DNA of 64,000 bases from Marinomonas sp. MED121 (lineage in GTDB: Bacteria; Pseudomonadota; Gammaproteobacteria; Pseudomonadales; Marinomonadaceae). The position numbers and the translations under genes are program-made. Where the stretch lies: positions 1,287,079 through 1,351,078 of the forward strand of contig NZ_CH672429.1 in NCBI RefSeq assembly GCF_000153025.1, in the 5' to 3' direction. Shown in pieces: positions 27,965-37,371 of the stretch (positions are counted from its first letter, which is position 1; every line of letters starts with the position of its first letter). Under the pieces are notes generated by a model. The model had not been told where the DNA came from and ran no database searches. It worked only from the letters and a program-made list of their open reading frames with translations.

Positions 27965-30004
27965 ATGTTTAATTTTTACTCTCGCTGGTCACTGCCAAGA
28001 CAGCTAAGCGTTAGTGCGCTTTTAAGTGTTGTTCTCGCCATCTCAATCTTTTTACTGGTTGTTTCTATTGTATTTTATAAAGAAATTAATCAGGTTTCAG
28101 ATACCCATCAAGTAAAAGAAGTTAGCCTAATTGCCTCACAGCTTGAAGCAAGATTTGAAGCAATAATGCAAATGACGCACACCTTATCTGCCGTATTGAA
28201 TAACGAATTTAAAGACATAGACGTTAATCCTAATAAAACGATCAAAATTGGCTCAATAGATAGCCCTCTTGTTAGCTTAAGCGGTGAAACCCTTAACCTA
28301 AACTACAAAAAAATTGATCAATTTACCCAAGCAACAGGCGCCACTGCAACAATTTTTGTACGTGATGGAGATGATTTTCTAAGGGCAACAACTTCGCTTA
28401 AAAAAGAGAATGGAAACAGAGCGATAGGCACCTATTTAGGCAAACAACACCCGGGTTATCAAGCGCTAATTTCCGGTCAAGCTTATGTGGGAAAAGCCTT
28501 TTTGTTCAACAAGAATTACATGACCAAATACCTTCCCCTTGTTAAAGCCGGTAAGACCATTGCCATTCTTTATATTGGCGTTGCCTATGATGATATCTTA
28601 GATGAAATAAACCATTCCCTTGGCAAGCTCACCTTTGGCTCATCTGGCTATGTTTTTATAACAGATACGGGTAAAAATGAAGCACAATTGCTTCTACACC
28701 CTTCATTAGCGGGCAAAAACTTATATCAAGTTTTACCAGATCTAAAAACAACCTTTGCAAAAATGTATCAAGATGAGCATGGCAGTATCACTTATCAGGC
28801 AAAAATAGCAGGACGAGATCAAGAAGTAGAAAACGCGAAAGCCGTCTATCAAAGAGTAGAAGGCTGGAACTGGGTAGTGGCGATCAAACTCTACAGTGAT
28901 GAATATCAAGGCATTATTGTAAGCAATATCATTAAGCTAGGTATTTTGTCTGCTATCGGTGCCTTGCTGCTTTCAGCGCTGCTTTGGTTCATTATTCGCC
29001 GCTCACTTAAACCTATGAAAGAAATCACCCAAGGTTTAGAGCAGCTAGGTAAAGGCCAGCTAGACTTCCGCTTTAAAGCCTTAAATAGCCGCGCCAGTGA
29101 AAATGAAATGGACCTATTAAAACGAGATATTACGGCTATGCGAGATGGTCTTATCGGCGTTATTACTCAGGTAAGAAACTCAAGTGAATTGTTGATCGAG
29201 TCCTCTCATTCCATTGACCAGGCTAACCACCAACTCAAACAACAATCCAGTAAAAACGAGCTTGAAAGCTTACAGGTTGCGTCTGCGATTGATCAGGTTG
29301 CCACTTCAATTGAACATGTGGCGAATACAGCGAATGAAGTATCCGAAGAAACTGTCAATGCCCGTGTGGTCACTAATCATGGTAATGATGCCATGATAGA
29401 GGTGAAAACCACGGTAGGAGAGCTTGCTAATGCCTTCACCCATGCTTCGGATGTTATTCAAGAAGTCGAAGCGAATAGTAAAAGCATTGGTGATGTGGTC
29501 GATGTGATTAATGCGATTGCAGAACAAACTAATCTACTGGCTTTGAATGCGGCGATAGAAGCCGCGCGTGCCGGTGAACAAGGTCGAGGTTTTGCCGTTG
29601 TTGCTGACGAAGTTAGAGTATTAGCTCAGAGAACACAACAATCTACCGAAGAGATTCGCAAAGTTGTGGATAGCCTACAACAAAACAGCCAATCGGCAGT
29701 TAGCAGCATGGCCTCTGGCAGTGAACAAGTGGCTGACAGTGTTGAAAAAGCCAGTAAAGCAGGTCAACTACTGGCTCAAATTCAATCTTCTATTAGTACG
29801 GTTGAAGCGAGAATGTCTTCTGTAGCAGCTTCCACAGAGGAACAAAGCGCGGCATCAGGCCAAATACGTAGCAGTAGTCTTGAAATGAAAACCAGCTCCA
29901 GCGAAACCTTCACTCAAGCTGAGATATCAGGCCAACACAGTCAAAATATCAAAGCGTTAAGCCAGCAATTACAACAAGATTTAAGCTCTTTCAAACTAAA
30001 ATAA
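27965..30004 (+). CDS. Methyl-accepting chemotaxis protein, Cache_3-Cache_2-type sensor (tandem paralogue 2)
   Basis: 679 residues. TM1 at about 15-37, a periplasmic double Cache domain (distal half with [20 protein letters not shown] and [19 protein letters not shown]; proximal half with [19 protein letters not shown]), TM2 near 325-347, HAMP, then the signalling domain with [20 protein letters not shown]. The cytoplasmic half is nearly the same as in the preceding gene, so they arose by tandem duplication and the first one replaced or lost its distal ligand module. A Fur-box-like sequence sits at the promoter, suggesting iron-dependent expression. Confidence 0.94.
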   Translation: MFNFYSRWSLPRQLSVSALLSVVLAISIFLLVVSIVFYKEINQVSDTHQVKEVSLIASQLEARFEAIMQMTHTLSAVLNNEFKDIDVNPNKTIKIGSIDSPLVSLSGETLNLNYKKIDQFTQATGATATIFVRDGDDFLRATTSLKKENGNRAIGTYLGKQHPGYQALISGQAYVGKAFLFNKNYMTKYLPLVKAGKTIAILYIGVAYDDILDEINHSLGKLTFGSSGYVFITDTGKNEAQLLLHPSLAGKNLYQVLPDLKTTFAKMYQDEHGSITYQAKIAGRDQEVENAKAVYQRVEGWNWVVAIKLYSDEYQGIIVSNIIKLGILSAIGALLLSALLWFIIRRSLKPMKEITQGLEQLGKGQLDFRFKALNSRASENEMDLLKRDITAMRDGLIGVITQVRNSSELLIESSHSIDQANHQLKQQSSKNELESLQVASAIDQVATSIEHVANTANEVSEETVNARVVTNHGNDAMIEVKTTVGELANAFTHASDVIQEVEANSKSIGDVVDVINAIAEQTNLLALNAAIEAARAGEQGRGFAVVADEVRVLAQRTQQSTEEIRKVVDSLQQNSQSAVSSMASGSEQVADSVEKASKAGQLLAQIQSSISTVEARMSSVAASTEEQSAASGQIRSSSLEMKTSSSETFTQAEISGQHSQNIKALSQQLQQDLSSFKLK

Positions 30005-30015
30005 AAGATAGAACT

Positions 30016-30051
30016 AAGGCCTAGCTCACTATTGTGCTAGGCCTTTTCTTT
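30016..30051 (+). terminator. Terminator of second tandem chemoreceptor
   Basis: Perfect stem AAGGCCTAGC (30016-30025) with GCTAGGCCTT (30036-30045), 10-base loop, followed by TTCTTT. Confidence 0.9.
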
Positions 30052-30139
30052 ACGCATTTAGATTCTTATCTTGCTTGAGCACAAGCTAGATGGGCGAGTA
30101 TGATTAGGCATCTTATGCTTATCGACTAACTCCTGCCTT

Positions 30140-32266
30140 ATGCCAGACATCAACCCTGCTCAACATCATCGTCACTTTTTACTCCTTGAAGGCGATCTTG
30201 ATGCGTGTCTTGCGTACTTTTTCAGCCTGAGTAAAAACGCGCGCCAGCCTATTTTAGCCGCACCGGATCTTGATGTATTTAATCCAATTAAGCATCCTAA
30301 GTTAGAAACTTGTCTTCGTATTCCCAACAAAAATCTTAAGCAAGTTTTAGGGCAAAGCCACGAAGCAGTTTTTCTAGATATAGAAGAAGGCTTATCCGCT
30401 TCTGCCATTAGCCTGATAGCAGGCACAATTAAGGGAGGTGGTGTGTTAGTTTTATCCTTAAGAAACCAAGAAACTTGGTTCAATCAAGAGGATATTGAAC
30501 AGGCAAAATATTTGCCTTGGCCATTAACATCAAAAGATGCTCTCGCAAATTTTAAACACGTCTTTTGGCATAAATTAAATTCTAGCCATGTTCAGCTGCG
30601 AAAAGTATCTGCTAATGATTTACCTGACTCACCTCTTCCAAAAATAGCAGCCAATCAAGGGTTAGTTGCCACTGATGAGCAAACAAAACTGATTCAAGCG
30701 CTTGTTGAGTTTTCGCTAAATGCACATGCCAAAAAGAAAGCCAATCAGCCAGTGTTTTCAAGTCGCTTAATAATCGCCCATCGAGGACGAGGAAAGTCCA
30801 CAGCACTGGGTATAGCGTTAGCTAAAATACATCAAACTAAAGGTGATATTAAGCTTGCTATAACAGGCCCTAACAAGGCCGCTCTTACCCAAGTAGAATT
30901 AAGCTATCAAAAAGCCCTTCAAGCAGAAACACACAAAGGATTATTCTACTCACCTGATAGCTTGATACACACACCGCAAGACATAGATGTATTAATTGTT
31001 GATGAAGCAGCAGCCCTTCCTTTACCTATGCTTAAAGCCTTATTTGAGCACTATCATCAGCTAGTTTTTTCATCAACCGACCATGGTTATGAAGGGGCTG
31101 GCAAAGGCTTTGGCCTTAAATTTAAAACTTACCTCAAAACGAAGAGTCAGTCCTTTGAACAGCTTGAACTAACTAAACCTATACGCTGGCAAAGCGACGA
31201 TCCGTTAGAAGCTTTTATCAATCAACTATTACTACAGCAGGATAGCGACTCACCCCAAACAAACGCTGTGCATAAAGCCCCTCTATATCAACAGATTCAT
31301 CATAAGGATTGGCAAAAATATTACCTTAGCCTAGAAAGCTGCTTCAATCTGTTAGTAAGTGCACACTACCAAACCTCACCTAATGATATAAGGTGGATTT
31401 TGGATGACCCCAGTGTTAACACCTGGTTAATGAAAGATCAAAACCAGCTTATTTCTACAGCTATCATCAGTGAAGAAGGTCTATTAGAAGCAACTCTGGC
31501 TAAAGCCGTTGCAGAGGGAATTAGACGACCAAGAGGACACCTTCTACCTCAATCTTTATTAGCCCATGAAGGTCATTTAGATGCGGGTGATTATAGTTAC
31601 TGGCGTATCAGTCGTATTGCCAGCCAAAGCCATTTACAACAGCAAGGGTATGCCAGCAAGCTACTCACGAAAATCGGCCAGACAGGGATAGAAGATAAGA
31701 TCGACTTTTTATCAGCGAGTTTTGCCGCCACTTTTGATGTAGTGAATTTTTGGCAAAAAAATGGATTTATTTGCGTTCGCTTAGGAACAGCAAGAGATCA
31801 AGCAAGTGGCTGTTATTCAGTGATGATGCTAAAACCGTTAAATAGCAAAGCAGAACAGCAAGCCTGTCTTTATCACGCTTTCTATCTATCCAATCTTAAG
31901 CAAAATTTAGAAAGAGATTATCCTGAAATTGATGGCAAACTTGCCCAAGCTTTAAAGCAAAACAGTGCTAGCCATTACCAATTTTCACCATTAGAAATGA
32001 GCACTTTTAAAGCACTTGAAGCTGCAAAAGATATACAAGACCTTAACCTCTTTGCCCATCACCACAGACCCTATGAAACCATTAGAGCTCAGTTGTATCG
32101 TAGCGTTATAGCAAAAAAAGAAATGGGCCAAGCCCAAGAAATGGCACTGTTGGAGGAAGCGGCATTAAAGCCAATAAGAGCGGCTAACTTTACTCAATTT
32201 AATCTGCTCTCGAAAAAGGCCATAGACAAGGCGCTTAGGCAGTCTGTGGCGCTTAACCTTCTATAA
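30140..32266 (+). CDS. tmcA: tRNA(Met) cytidine acetyltransferase TmcA
   Basis: 708 residues. TmcA makes N4-acetylcytidine at the wobble position (C34) of elongator tRNA-Met, using acetyl-CoA and ATP hydrolysis by an RNA-helicase-like module. The N-terminal DUF1726 region comes first, then Walker A HRGRGKST at about 214-221, the Walker B-like DVLIVDEAAALPLPML near 288-303, and a GNAT acetyltransferase domain (YWRISRIASQSHLQQQGYASKLL and the FWQKNGFICVRLG region). A C-terminal tRNA-binding tail follows. The length is close to the family norm. It is a single gene between chemoreceptors and a binding protein, with no obvious operon partner. Confidence 0.93.
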   Translation: MPDINPAQHHRHFLLLEGDLDACLAYFFSLSKNARQPILAAPDLDVFNPIKHPKLETCLRIPNKNLKQVLGQSHEAVFLDIEEGLSASAISLIAGTIKGGGVLVLSLRNQETWFNQEDIEQAKYLPWPLTSKDALANFKHVFWHKLNSSHVQLRKVSANDLPDSPLPKIAANQGLVATDEQTKLIQALVEFSLNAHAKKKANQPVFSSRLIIAHRGRGKSTALGIALAKIHQTKGDIKLAITGPNKAALTQVELSYQKALQAETHKGLFYSPDSLIHTPQDIDVLIVDEAAALPLPMLKALFEHYHQLVFSSTDHGYEGAGKGFGLKFKTYLKTKSQSFEQLELTKPIRWQSDDPLEAFINQLLLQQDSDSPQTNAVHKAPLYQQIHHKDWQKYYLSLESCFNLLVSAHYQTSPNDIRWILDDPSVNTWLMKDQNQLISTAIISEEGLLEATLAKAVAEGIRRPRGHLLPQSLLAHEGHLDAGDYSYWRISRIASQSHLQQQGYASKLLTKIGQTGIEDKIDFLSASFAATFDVVNFWQKNGFICVRLGTARDQASGCYSVMMLKPLNSKAEQQACLYHAFYLSNLKQNLERDYPEIDGKLAQALKQNSASHYQFSPLEMSTFKALEAAKDIQDLNLFAHHHRPYETIRAQLYRSVIAKKEMGQAQEMALLEEAALKPIRAANFTQFNLLSKKAIDKALRQSVALNLL

Positions 32267-32274
32267 ACTCAACA

Positions 32275-32293
32275 TGAACGTTAACAACGTTCA
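32275..32293. terminator. Inverted repeat between tmcA and convergent binding-protein gene
   Basis: TGAACGTT-AAC-AACGTTCA is a perfect 8-bp stem with a 3-base loop followed at some distance by CTTTTT (32311). It probably serves as a weak terminator for convergent transcripts. Confidence 0.4.
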
Positions 32294-32332
32294 ACTCAAA
32301 CTTTTTCGATTCTGTTAAGAAACCAGTTTTGA

Positions 32333-33118
32333 TTAACGGTACCTGTCATGAATCATTTCATAGGTCCCATCTTCTCTAAACTCAGCTAGCTTTTGATTAA
32401 ATCTCGCTGCGATTTCTTTATAGTTTTCTAACTGGTTGCTAAAGCAGAGGTAATACTTTCTAACAGGAATATCTTGCATTGGAATATAGGCTAATTGATC
32501 ACTAAGACCTGCTTCAGATGCTAGATACATTGCCGCCTCTAGACTTAAAAATAACCCATCAATACGATCACGTGAGAGCATGGGAAAAGCATTACTAATA
32601 TGCCCTACTTTTTCAAATTTAATGCCCGCTTCATCTAAATATTTATTTGCCGCATAGCCTTCTACAGAACCTATGCGTATGTCTTTTAAATCCGATACGT
32701 AACGAACCCCAGATACATCATAACTTCGCTTAACAATAATACCCTGTGTTGCTGTGCTTAGAACATCTGAGTAATAAGAGTAAGCCTCTCTCTCTGCCTT
32801 ATAGGCACAAGAGAAGTAACCGGCAGCGTCCCCTTTTTTAACTGTATTAATGACTCGATTCCAAGGTACAAATTTAAACTGCACATCCACATTAATAGCT
32901 TTGAAAACTTGATCGATCACCTCAACATCAAACCCTAATGCTTTACCCATGGGGTTAGCAAATTCATAAGGAGGAAAGTGATCAGCGAGCAGTACCAAAG
33001 GGTCTGCCTTGCTATAAGAGACTAGCCCTAAACTCAATACCGACACACATAATAGTTTGCAGAAAATTAAACGAGTAATACGAGACATTTTCATAGAAAA
33101 CCCACTAATCAATTTCAT
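32333..33118 (-). CDS. Orphan periplasmic amino-acid-type binding protein (SBP_bac_3), third copy
   Basis: 261 residues; signal peptide ending near SKADP (about residue 39). Family-3 features are LLADHFPPYEFANPMGKALG, a GFDVEVIDQVF segment, FVPWNRVINTVKKGDAAGYFS, IGSVEGYAANKYL and RDRIDGLFLS. It is more distant from the two copies at 23-25 kb and has no transport partners either. Possible starts are 33118, 33094 and 33088; the first was kept. Ligand unknown. Its upstream region is the long gap before dctP, transcribed divergently. Confidence 0.8.
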   Translation of the reverse strand: MKLISGFSMKMSRITRLIFCKLLCVSVLSLGLVSYSKADPLVLLADHFPPYEFANPMGKALGFDVEVIDQVFKAINVDVQFKFVPWNRVINTVKKGDAAGYFSCAYKAEREAYSYYSDVLSTATQGIIVKRSYDVSGVRYVSDLKDIRIGSVEGYAANKYLDEAGIKFEKVGHISNAFPMLSRDRIDGLFLSLEAAMYLASEAGLSDQLAYIPMQDIPVRKYYLCFSNQLENYKEIAARFNQKLAEFREDGTYEMIHDRYR

Positions 33119-33750
33119 TCTCTCTTAAAGCATAGTCAATTCAAGGTAAAACCATTAAGACTAAATTAGCCTTTTATGTAAAAACTTAATGTTTTATTAG
33201 ATTGATACTCAGTTTATTAAAATTAACTAAGAAAGTTCAAAACATTAACCTTAAACAATTGATTTTATTATAATAATTTTTTGGGTGAATTTACCCCCAT
33301 TACTTACCTTGCCATAATCCATGGCCTCTAAACGTTCAGTTCCCCATTAGTATTTACAAGAGATTCAACTCTCCCTTTTCTAAATACATTTTTTTAAGCT
33401 ATCAAATCAATAGCTTACCAACCAATAACAAAATGAACGTGAATATATTTTTATCATGGGTGGCATTCCACCCATTAAAATAATCTAGATGAGTCAATTT
33501 ACACCCAAGCCCGCCATTAAAAAATATAACCTTTAACCTACTTAAATAATATTTTCCTTTATTTTCAATAGGTTAATAAGATGTTAAAAAGTTGGCATTT
33601 ATTCTGCTATAGACAGGACGTAACACAGAAAGTTATCTGCCATTTACACAGATGTATAAGGCAATAATGGCCAAATAGAGAAGGCGTCTTATGTCTCTTT
33701 TGACCAATACAGACAAACAATAATAAGTATCCTGTCGGAGTCTAATAAAA
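33119..33750. promoter_or_regulatory. Divergent regulatory region with sigma-54 promoter for dctP
   Basis: A -24/-12 promoter is visible: TTGGCATTTATTCTGCT with GG at 33594-33595 and GC at 33606-33607, exactly ten bases between, predicting a start near 33618. Upstream, ATGGGTGG-CATT-CCACCCAT (33456-33475) is a perfect 8-bp inverted repeat about 150 bases before the start, a good distance for an activator site. A second weaker palindrome, GGGTGAATTTACCC, lies at 33283-33296. The likely activator is DctD, encoded at 42.6-44.0 kb. Confidence 0.65.
33691..33723 (+). CDS. Possible 10-codon leader peptide before dctP
   Basis: MSLLTNTDKQ, with AGAAGG six bases before the ATG, inside the predicted dctP leader and 27 bases upstream of the dctP start. 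It is far too short to prove; listed because the ribosome-binding site is better than expected by chance. Confidence 0.2.
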   Translation: MSLLTNTDKQ

Positions 33751-34743
33751 ATGAAAAAATTTAATCTTGCTCTTTCTGCTGCCGTTCTAACACTTGCTGC
33801 CACTGGTGCTCAAGCAAGCTGCGAATCAGGTGAACGTGTTGTAAAGTTTAGCCATGTAACAGGCGGTACAACTCACCCTAAAGTGGTTGCCTCTAACAAG
33901 TTCGCAGACCGTGTTAACAAAGAAATGAACGGTAAACTATGCGTAGAACTCTATCCAAACTCGACTTTGTTTGGTGACAGTAAAGAGCTAGAAGCACTGC
34001 TACTTGGCGATGTTCAATTATTAGCGCCTTCCCTATCTAAATTCGGTTCTTATACAGACAAGTATGGGGTTTTCGATCTACCTTTCATCTTTAAAGATAT
34101 GGACCATGCTATTCGTTTCACCCAATCAACCGAAGGTAAAGAGCTACTAACCGAAATGGATGAGTACGCGGGCTTTGTTGGCTTAGGTTACTGGATGTCT
34201 GGCATGAAATACTTCTCAGCCAACAAAAAACTTGAAGTACCAAGTGATGCTAAAGGCTTGAAATTCCGTGTACAAACCTCTGATGTTGCTAAGCAGATGA
34301 TTTCGGCAATGGGTGGTTCACCACAAGCGATGTCTTTCTCAGAAGTATACGGCGCGCTACAAACAGGCGTTGTAGATGGTCAAGAAAATACTTGGTCTAA
34401 CATTTACACTAAGAAATTCTTTGAAGTACAAGACAGTGTCACTGAAACCAACCACCAGCTATTGGCTTACTTGTTCATGACCTCTTCTGAGTTCCTGGAC
34501 AGTCTAGATAGCAGCACTCGTACTCAGTTTATGCAAATTGCCAATGACGTCACTCAAGAAGCAAACCAATCGGTTAAAGCAAAAGAAGCAGCTAACCGTG
34601 CCAACATCTTGAAAGCAGGCGGTAAGATTAACTCCCTTACACCAGCTCAACGTCAAGAGTGGGTTGATACTATGAAGCCAGTTTGGTCTCAATTTGATAA
34701 ATATATCGGTAAAGACCTAGTCAAAGCAGCAGCTGAATCCTAA
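33751..34743 (+). CDS. dctP: TRAP transporter C4-dicarboxylate binding protein DctP
   Basis: 330 residues with a signal peptide (cleavage after GAQA, residue 22). DctP-family motifs include FSHVTGGTTHPKV, GVVDGQENTWSNIY and the carboxylate-binding Arg173 in GLKFRVQ. It captures succinate, malate or fumarate in the periplasm and delivers it to DctQM. The family also takes other carboxylates, but nearby dctB and dctD and the sigma-54 promoter favour C4-dicarboxylates. Two intercistronic stem-loops separate it from dctQ, which fits the need for more binding protein than permease. Confidence 0.9.
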   Translation: MKKFNLALSAAVLTLAATGAQASCESGERVVKFSHVTGGTTHPKVVASNKFADRVNKEMNGKLCVELYPNSTLFGDSKELEALLLGDVQLLAPSLSKFGSYTDKYGVFDLPFIFKDMDHAIRFTQSTEGKELLTEMDEYAGFVGLGYWMSGMKYFSANKKLEVPSDAKGLKFRVQTSDVAKQMISAMGGSPQAMSFSEVYGALQTGVVDGQENTWSNIYTKKFFEVQDSVTETNHQLLAYLFMTSSEFLDSLDSSTRTQFMQIANDVTQEANQSVKAKEAANRANILKAGGKINSLTPAQRQEWVDTMKPVWSQFDKYIGKDLVKAAAES

Positions 34744-34752
34744 CCTGCTAAT

Positions 34753-34878
34753 GAAAGGTAGGGCCTTCATCTCCTACCTTTCACCCAGTTTTGTGTACTG
34801 TTTTATCTCCATTAAGCACTAAAAGTACACACATGTTTGGCCTTATCCCATGCTGACTCGATCCGTGGGGTAAGGTCC
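34753..34878 (+). promoter_or_regulatory. Two intercistronic stem-loops between dctP and dctQ
   Basis: First: GAAAGGTAGG (34753-34762) with CCTACCTTTC (34773-34782), perfect 10 bp. Second: GGCCTTATCCCATG (34839-34852) with CGTGGGGTAAGGTC (34864-34877), 14 bp with G-U pairs. Neither has a T-run, so they look like RNA-stabilising or processing elements. Confidence 0.6.
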
Positions 34879-34921
34879 GTTTTAAGTTACCGTCTATCTG
34901 AATACGAGTCTGGAGACTGTC

Positions 34922-35599
34922 ATGGCATATTGGCCACACTTCTATCTATTACTATTTATTCTGATTCTCTGGGGATTAGAGAAGCGCTATCCAAACGCCG
35001 TGGATAAGGCTGAAGAAAACCTCATGGTTTTGGTTATTACCTCCATCATGCTCGTTTCGTTTGGACAGGTTATTGCCCGTTATGGCTTTAATACTGGCTG
35101 GCATGCGGCACTCGAATTTACCACCATCGCGTTTTCATGGTTAATCCTATTGGGCATGAGTTACGGCATCAAAACCGGTTTACACTTAGGGGTGGATATT
35201 GTGCTTAATGCGGTTCCTTCAAAAGCCCGTAAAGTGCTCTCTCTCACAGGTGCATTCGCCGCCATGATGTATGGTTTTATCCTGCTAGATTCTACCTGGC
35301 TAACCCTACTGAATGTTGAAGTAAGAGGCGGCGCCATCGAATACTGGAGCAAGATGTTCAAGATCGGCATTGGCTCTGAAGAGTTAAGATACCCTGTGTT
35401 CCTGCAAGAGTTATTAGACATTAAACCCCGTGTTCACCGCTGGTTAGTCTTGGTGATCTTACCCATAAGTTTAGCCATGCTTTGCTTCCGCTCGATCCAA
35501 GCTTTCATCGCCATTTATAAAGGCGAAAGAGACATGCTGATCAGTGGTCATGAAGCACAAGATCTGGTTGACGAAAATAAAGACGTTTTAAAAGACTAA
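34922..35599 (+). CDS. dctQ: TRAP transporter small permease subunit DctQ
   Basis: 225 residues with four hydrophobic helices, including the family segment TIAFSWLILLGMSYGIKTGLHLGVD. It is the small integral membrane subunit joining DctP to DctM; sodium gradients drive these carriers. The C-terminal tail is charged and cytoplasmic. It lies 30 bp before dctM. Confidence 0.9.
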   Translation: MAYWPHFYLLLFILILWGLEKRYPNAVDKAEENLMVLVITSIMLVSFGQVIARYGFNTGWHAALEFTTIAFSWLILLGMSYGIKTGLHLGVDIVLNAVPSKARKVLSLTGAFAAMMYGFILLDSTWLTLLNVEVRGGAIEYWSKMFKIGIGSEELRYPVFLQELLDIKPRVHRWLVLVILPISLAMLCFRSIQAFIAIYKGERDMLISGHEAQDLVDENKDVLKD

Positions 35600-35629
35600 C
35601 CTATCTAACTTGCGGCTAAGGAGCTCGTT

Positions 35630-37243
35630 GTGGAATCATTAATTTTATTCGGCCTAGTGCTAGGGTTACTCTTTATCGGGGTACCTGTTGGTATATCTTT
35701 AGGTCTATCTTCTATCTTATTCGTGACCTTTTTCTCTCACGATTCATTATCATCAATCGCCCTATCCTTATTTGGAGCAGGCCAGCATTACACCTTACTT
35801 GCGATCCCGTTTTTTATCTTGGCATCGTCTTTTATGTCTACAGGTGGTGTGGCGAAACGACTGATTAACTTTGCGATTGCCGCAGTGGGTCACTTCCGTG
35901 GTGGTTTGGCCATGGCATCGGTACTCGCTTGTATGATGTTTGCCGCTTTATCAGGTTCATCGCCTGCAACCGTAGTGGCTATCGGTACCATCGCCATTGC
36001 GGGGATGCGCCAAGTAGGTTACTCAAAAGAATTCGCCTCAGGTGTTATCGCCAATGCAGGTACCTTGGGTATTTTGATCCCACCTTCTATCGTAATGGTA
36101 GTGTACGCGGCTGCAACCGACGTATCTGTTGGTCGTATGTTCCTAGCGGGGGTATTTCCAGGCCTATTAGCCGGCGGTATGTTGATGCTTGCCATCTATG
36201 TGGTTGCGCGTATTAAAGGACTTCCAGCAGAACCTTGGAAAGGGTTTGGCAATATTGTTCGCGGCGGTAAAGAAGCGGGCTGGGGCTTGTTCCTTGTGGT
36301 TATTATCATGGGTGGTATCTATGGGGGCGTTTTCACGCCAACAGAAGCGGCGGTCGTTGCGGCAATTTACTCTATCTTTATCGCGCTTTTTGTTTACCGT
36401 GATATGGGGCCACTTAAAAATACCCCTTGGGTAGAAGAGTCGGATTCAGCCATTGCCCGTGTTGGCTTTAATGGCAGTGTTTATGGGGTTTCTTTCTTCT
36501 TGGTGTGGGAAATTCTTTCCTTCTTCGCACTAGCAGATAGCGAAACCATTACCTCGGGTGATAGAGCTATCTGGGGTCTAATAATGGGTGTCGCCCTTGC
36601 CATTTTCTACATTTACAAACGTGGTCATGCGATCAACGCGCCTTTGTTCAAATGTTTATTAGCAGGTCTACCTATCTGGGCAAGAAACCTAGGTCAAATG
36701 GGTCGTGCTTTCTTCCCTGCCTTGCTTGGTGGTGAATCTCGTAAGGTGATGCTGGATGGTACAAAAACCACCATCATGTTGATGTTCATTATTGCCAACG
36801 CCTTGTTGTTTGCTCACACCCTCTCTTCTGAGCGTATTCCGCAAATGATTACCGAGTGGATGCTTGGGGTAGGCTTTAACTGGTTCACCTTCTTGATTGC
36901 TGTCAACGTACTTCTCTTGATTGGTGGTCAGTTCATGGAGCCATCGGGTCTATTAGTTATCGTGGCACCGGTTGTCTTCCCAATTGCGATGCAACTTGGC
37001 ATAGACCCAATCCACCTTGGTATTATCATGGTCGTGAACATGGAAATCGGTATGATCACGCCGCCTATCGGCCTCAACCTCTTTGTGACCTCAGGTATTA
37101 CCGGTATGAGTCTAGCGCAAGTCGTAAGAGCGGCTATGCCATTCGTTGCTGTACTAATGGTATTCCTGATCATAGTGACTTATGTTCCAGCACTATCAAC
37201 TTACTTGCCTTACAGCATTATGGGGCCAGAGCTCATCAATTAG
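35630..37243 (+). CDS. dctM: TRAP transporter large permease subunit DctM, with internal extension
   Basis: 537 residues, about 110 longer than the common DctM size. It starts with GTG after AAGGAG. Family motifs are present: IPFFILASSFMSTGGVAKRLI, GSSPATVVAIGTI, IPPSIVMVVYAAATDVS, FTPTEAAVVAAIYS and the C-terminal MITPPIGLNLFV. The extra length lies between about residues 262 and 375 and contains two or three hydrophobic stretches and a KRGHAINAP loop. It catalyses sodium-driven dicarboxylate import with DctP and DctQ. Confidence 0.9.
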   Translation: MESLILFGLVLGLLFIGVPVGISLGLSSILFVTFFSHDSLSSIALSLFGAGQHYTLLAIPFFILASSFMSTGGVAKRLINFAIAAVGHFRGGLAMASVLACMMFAALSGSSPATVVAIGTIAIAGMRQVGYSKEFASGVIANAGTLGILIPPSIVMVVYAAATDVSVGRMFLAGVFPGLLAGGMLMLAIYVVARIKGLPAEPWKGFGNIVRGGKEAGWGLFLVVIIMGGIYGGVFTPTEAAVVAAIYSIFIALFVYRDMGPLKNTPWVEESDSAIARVGFNGSVYGVSFFLVWEILSFFALADSETITSGDRAIWGLIMGVALAIFYIYKRGHAINAPLFKCLLAGLPIWARNLGQMGRAFFPALLGGESRKVMLDGTKTTIMLMFIIANALLFAHTLSSERIPQMITEWMLGVGFNWFTFLIAVNVLLLIGGQFMEPSGLLVIVAPVVFPIAMQLGIDPIHLGIIMVVNMEIGMITPPIGLNLFVTSGITGMSLAQVVRAAMPFVAVLMVFLIIVTYVPALSTYLPYSIMGPELIN

Positions 37244-37261
37244 TCCTATTCAAATCGTCTC

Positions 37262-37337
37262 TAACCAATGGTGAGTTTAATCATTGGTTAAGCAATAAAA
37301 ACGCCATGACACTGCCCTGTCATGGCGTTTTTTTATA
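37262..37337 (+). terminator. Terminator of dctPQM
   Basis: A hairpin TAACCAATG/CATTGGTTA (37262-37290) is followed by a strong one, ACGCCATGACA (37301-37311) with TGTCATGGCGT (37318-37328), then seven or more T. The A-run on the left side means it can also serve the convergent LysR gene. Confidence 0.92.
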
Positions 37338-37371
37338 TTCGCTCTTTTGAATCTTGCTTAAGTTAATACTT

